Assembly: GCF_016745235.1 (NCBI RefSeq)
Contig: NZ_JAELVM010000002.1
Coordinates: 620,001-684,000, forward strand
Source of the DNA: Chryseobacterium endalhagicum
Lineage (GTDB): Bacteria > Bacteroidota > Bacteroidia > Flavobacteriales > Weeksellaceae
Length of the DNA: 64,000 nt
Direction: 5' to 3'
This document shows positions 61,256-64,000 of this stretch, one piece after another (the stretch's first letter is position 1; the number at the start of each line of letters is the position of its first letter). The position numbers and the translations under genes were made by a program. The notes under the pieces are model-generated. The model searched no databases. It saw only the letters and a program-made list of their open reading frames with translations, and was not told where the DNA came from.

Positions 61256-64000
61256 TTATTTAAAAATTGTTGTCAGTTCCTTAGGTAAGGTCGAGGTATC
61301 TCCACCATGCTGAAGCTTTATGTTAGCAAGCTTGAAAGCACTCTTTGTTTCCAGTTCCTTCGGATTCTCACAGTTTTTCGGATCATCTTCAGGGAACAAT
61401 GGAAGTGCCTGTTCTACTTCAAGTCCTACAGACTGCGCCTGAAGAATCGTTAAAGTGGTAGGGATTCTCGTGATCCAGTATTTACCCTGAGCTTCTCCGG
61501 TTGGCTTTCTCAGTTCGTCTACGATAGACATGTATAAAGGATCTCCGATTACAGGAACTTCGCCTCCGTTCCAGATTTTTCCGGTACTCATGAAGAACTG
61601 TACAGCATCTTCAAAACCTGGTTTCACGGTTACGATTACTCTGGCCATACCTGCCTGAAGGAAGTTTCTGAACAACGGATCTACACTTTGCGTAAGATAC
61701 ATTTCCTGCCATCTTTTTCTGTCTGCCCAGTAATACGGGTAGAACGTATAATCCATGATGCTCCATTCAAATGCCTGTTCCATGAACTTCGCTAAAGCGG
61801 TGTACTGCTCAAGGTTTTCGCTCAGGATCACTTTGAAATCGCTCATCTGGCTTCCGGACGTAAATGACTGTCCTAAAGTATTAAGATAATCCTGCAGAAG
61901 GTACGCGATACAGTTGTGCTTCAGAATTACAGATTCCATTTCACGGTAGAAGTTCCCCAACTTTTCTTTGTTGGCTTCTTCCTCTTCTTTTGCTTTGTCC
62001 TGTAGTTCCTTCTGTTTTTCAAGGAAAACAGCGTAAGCTTCGTCATACGCTTTGATGATGGCTGTAAAATTCTCCTGGATCCATGATTTCATGAATGCCT
62101 GGGAAAGTTTACAGGTAATTTCGAAGGCAATATTCACAGAGTCGATATTGATACATCTGTAGGCAAAATCGTAAGAACCGGTTACGTTCTGAGGCGTGAA
62201 ATAGGCAGTTTCGTCAATGGAAGTTCCACCAGTAGAGAAAGGAACCATTCCTCCCGCAAAGTTGCTGGTATAAAGTGTACTTGTTCCTCTTCTGTTTCTT
62301 TCGAAGCCATAGAACATTTTTACACTGCTTGCTTCGTAGTTCACAGGAATATCAATGGTTCTGTGTCTGTATTCCTCGTTTCCGTTTACTTTTTCCCACT
62401 GTTTTCCTAAAATAAGGTTGATCGGGGATTTCGGAAGTTCAGTAAGTTTCACATTATAAATATTAGCCCAGTATTCGATCTGATCTTTGGTGGCCACCTG
62501 AGCACTTGCCATGCCCCATGGTTTTTCGGCTTTTCTCGGATCAGCCGGAGCTGTTAATGTGTCTGCTTTAGAAACTGCAGTCGCCAGAGTGTGAAGTCTT
62601 GCCGGTTCCGGGATCATGAATTCGAACATGGTACGCTTACCGTAATTGTAGATCTGGTTTTTCATTTTTTTATCTACCCATCTGTATACTCCGGTAATGT
62701 GCTGAGGATTTTCCTGGCTGGCCTGGCCTCTGTTGTCAAATTCGTGAACGTTGGTTTCCGTATATTCCTTGATGATCTTCTGAACACGCTCTTTATTGAT
62801 CTTCGTAAGGACACGTTCCATAGCACGTTCTGTAATTTCCTGGGATTTTTTCACCGCCTGTTTCGTACTGTCCTGTTGTGACGTATTGTTGGCGTAGCTT
62901 CCCCCAATTTCGTATTTAATCACTTCCGTATCGTACGTGAACTTTGTGGTGGCAGTGATGTTCTGCTCCTTCTTAAGCTCCTGAGCGATCTCCGTCTGCA
63001 TTTCATTTCTGTCTGCCCTTGTTGTATCAGAAAGCTTTTCACTTTCTATAGATTCCGAAGTGGTATCCGTGATTTCGGAATAATCTCTTGCTACAGAAGA
63101 CTTGTGGCGCAGCTCACTGGCCATTACATTCTCAATGTTGGAAACTTCTCCCGGAACATATGCATGAACGCTTTGCTCTACTTTAAGATAATCTGCAATA
63201 CCCAATCTCTTCACACCGAAGTGTTTCGGTATAAAGGTTCCTGGCTTAGGATTTTCGATTCCTCCGCCCGGATTTCCGGTTTCATCTTTAATATCTTCTA
63301 CATACAGTACATCAGTATAAGCCTGATTAGGTTCTACTCCCGAAAGATCAAGAGAAGCCTCTTTACCGTTGTTGAAATAGATTTTAATCTGAATATTTCG
63401 GATGTATTTACTGAATTTCCCCACCATAACGGAAGCCAGAGTCACCTTACTGTCTACAACTTCGATATTGTTATAGCTTTCCTCAAAACTACCTACATCC
63501 GAGATGATAGATAACTTAGCTGAAGCCATTCCCCATGCTGAACTTTCCGCCTGATAATAGAAGGTAAGATAAGCCGGGCTGCCGGAGAAAATACTTCCCT
63601 GAGGCGTTGCCTTTAAATAATACGATCTTGGCGTTACCTTAGCCGCATATTGTGTAAAAGAATCTGCTACAGGAACAAGAACGCCCCCAAGACTCGCAAA
63701 AGTCTGCTCCTGAACAGGTGTTTTGTTATAAAGGGCCTGAGACTTTTCAGTGTGCTCTTCATCAATTTTGTCAAAAACTTCAGGATACGTATCGAATTCA
63801 TCGGTAATGGAAACTACTGCTTCTCCCAGCTGAAGTCTTCTGTCAGATACTACATTGATTGATGTAAAGTCAAAACCGTCTTCAGGCTTTTGCCCGCTGG
63901 ATAATACTGTAAATTTGTCAACGAAGATTTTCAAAGAATCCAGTGAAAGCATTGCCTTGAAATCTCCGAAATTGATCTCATCCTTATACGTGAACACAAA
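61256..64000 (-). CDS. Giant protein of unknown function, N-terminus beyond the window
   Basis: At least 914 residues. The frame stays open through base 64000; the first possible in-frame start in the window is a GTG at 63997-63995, so the true start is probably outside. Probable beta-rich N-terminal part (~100-270; SPAYLTFYYQAESSAWGMAS) and acidic/polar helical segments with coiled-coil character at ~290-345 (SEITDTTSESIESEKLSDTT), ~383-420 (ITERAMERVLTKINKERVQK) and ~640-690 (EKQKELQDKAKEEEEANKEK). No membrane segment or sorting domain is visible and the family is not known to me. Confidence 0.7.
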   Translation of the reverse strand, partial: FVFTYKDEINFGDFKAMLSLDSLKIFVDKFTVLSSGQKPEDGFDFTSINVVSDRRLQLGEAVVSITDEFDTYPEVFDKIDEEHTEKSQALYNKTPVQEQTFASLGGVLVPVADSFTQYAAKVTPRSYYLKATPQGSIFSGSPAYLTFYYQAESSAWGMASAKLSIISDVGSFEESYNNIEVVDSKVTLASVMVGKFSKYIRNIQIKIYFNNGKEASLDLSGVEPNQAYTDVLYVEDIKDETGNPGGGIENPKPGTFIPKHFGVKRLGIADYLKVEQSVHAYVPGEVSNIENVMASELRHKSSVARDYSEITDTTSESIESEKLSDTTRADRNEMQTEIAQELKKEQNITATTKFTYDTEVIKYEIGGSYANNTSQQDSTKQAVKKSQEITERAMERVLTKINKERVQKIIKEYTETNVHEFDNRGQASQENPQHITGVYRWVDKKMKNQIYNYGKRTMFEFMIPEPARLHTLATAVSKADTLTAPADPRKAEKPWGMASAQVATKDQIEYWANIYNVKLTELPKSPINLILGKQWEKVNGNEEYRHRTIDIPVNYEASSVKMFYGFERNRRGTSTLYTSNFAGGMVPFSTGGTSIDETAYFTPQNVTGSYDFAYRCINIDSVNIAFEITCKLSQAFMKSWIQENFTAIIKAYDEAYAVFLEKQKELQDKAKEEEEANKEKLGNFYREMESVILKHNCIAYLLQDYLNTLGQSFTSGSQMSDFKVILSENLEQYTALAKFMEQAFEWSIMDYTFYPYYWADRKRWQEMYLTQSVDPLFRNFLQAGMARVIVTVKPGFEDAVQFFMSTGKIWNGGEVPVIGDPLYMSIVDELRKPTGEAQGKYWITRIPTTLTILQAQSVGLEVEQALPLFPEDDPKNCENPKELETKSAFKLANIKLQHGGDTSTLPKELTTIFK

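Overview
The window is AT-rich, gene-dense chromosomal DNA from a member of the Flavobacteriia, most likely Chryseobacterium or a close Weeksellaceae relative. This rests on several signs: two proteins with type IX secretion (T9SS) type A C-terminal sorting domains, the gliding lipoprotein GldH, a full alternative complex III operon, a type III glutamine synthetase, Bacteroidota-type promoters (TTTG about 19-20 nt upstream of TANNTTTG), and families of short intergenic hairpin repeats. I saw no rRNA, tRNA, CRISPR array, transposase or phage gene. The genus call is inference; no database was searched.

Layout. 1-6050 (minus): a truncated LtaS/sulfatase-like membrane enzyme, then lipoprotein-apt, TPR membrane protein-ribH, and a secreted protein of unknown function. 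6217-14641 (minus): actABCDEF, the quinol:cytochrome c oxidoreductase (alternative complex III). 14824-19364: a SPOR protein, a polytopic membrane protein, a T9SS-secreted protein and the AMPylase SelO. 19440-23697 (minus): overlapping ricT-gldH-pbp1A. 23977-31916 (plus): FadL-type porin, SGNH esterase lipoprotein, prs, rplY/ctc, sufS, a T9SS protein and a nitroreductase. An unlisted 41-residue double-glycine peptide lies on the minus strand in this stretch.

32164-37399 (minus): hemA-hemC-(DUF1287)-(amidase)-hemD-hemE, a heme operon with two cell-wall genes inside it. Divergent from it, 37782-43424 (plus) is the elongasome operon mreB-mreC-mreD-mrdA-rodA. 43515-58993 is a mixed housekeeping and accessory stretch: pentapeptide repeat protein, NlpC/P60 lipoprotein, glnN, a large phosphorylase-like protein, SUKH-like lipoprotein, DinB protein, M1 peptidase, coaX, GNAT, a two-gene unknown membrane module, tadA and a TonB-C-like protein. 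The intergenic DNA here is rich in dispersed repeats.

59048-64000 (minus) is the least explained part. It holds a WYL-domain regulator, a 342-residue protein with a caspase/CHAT-like alternation of strands and a candidate His-Cys pair, and a very large coiled-coil-rich protein that runs off the window. The first two are separated from each other and from the third by clear intrinsic terminators. This block and the double-glycine peptide are my best candidates for undescribed biology.
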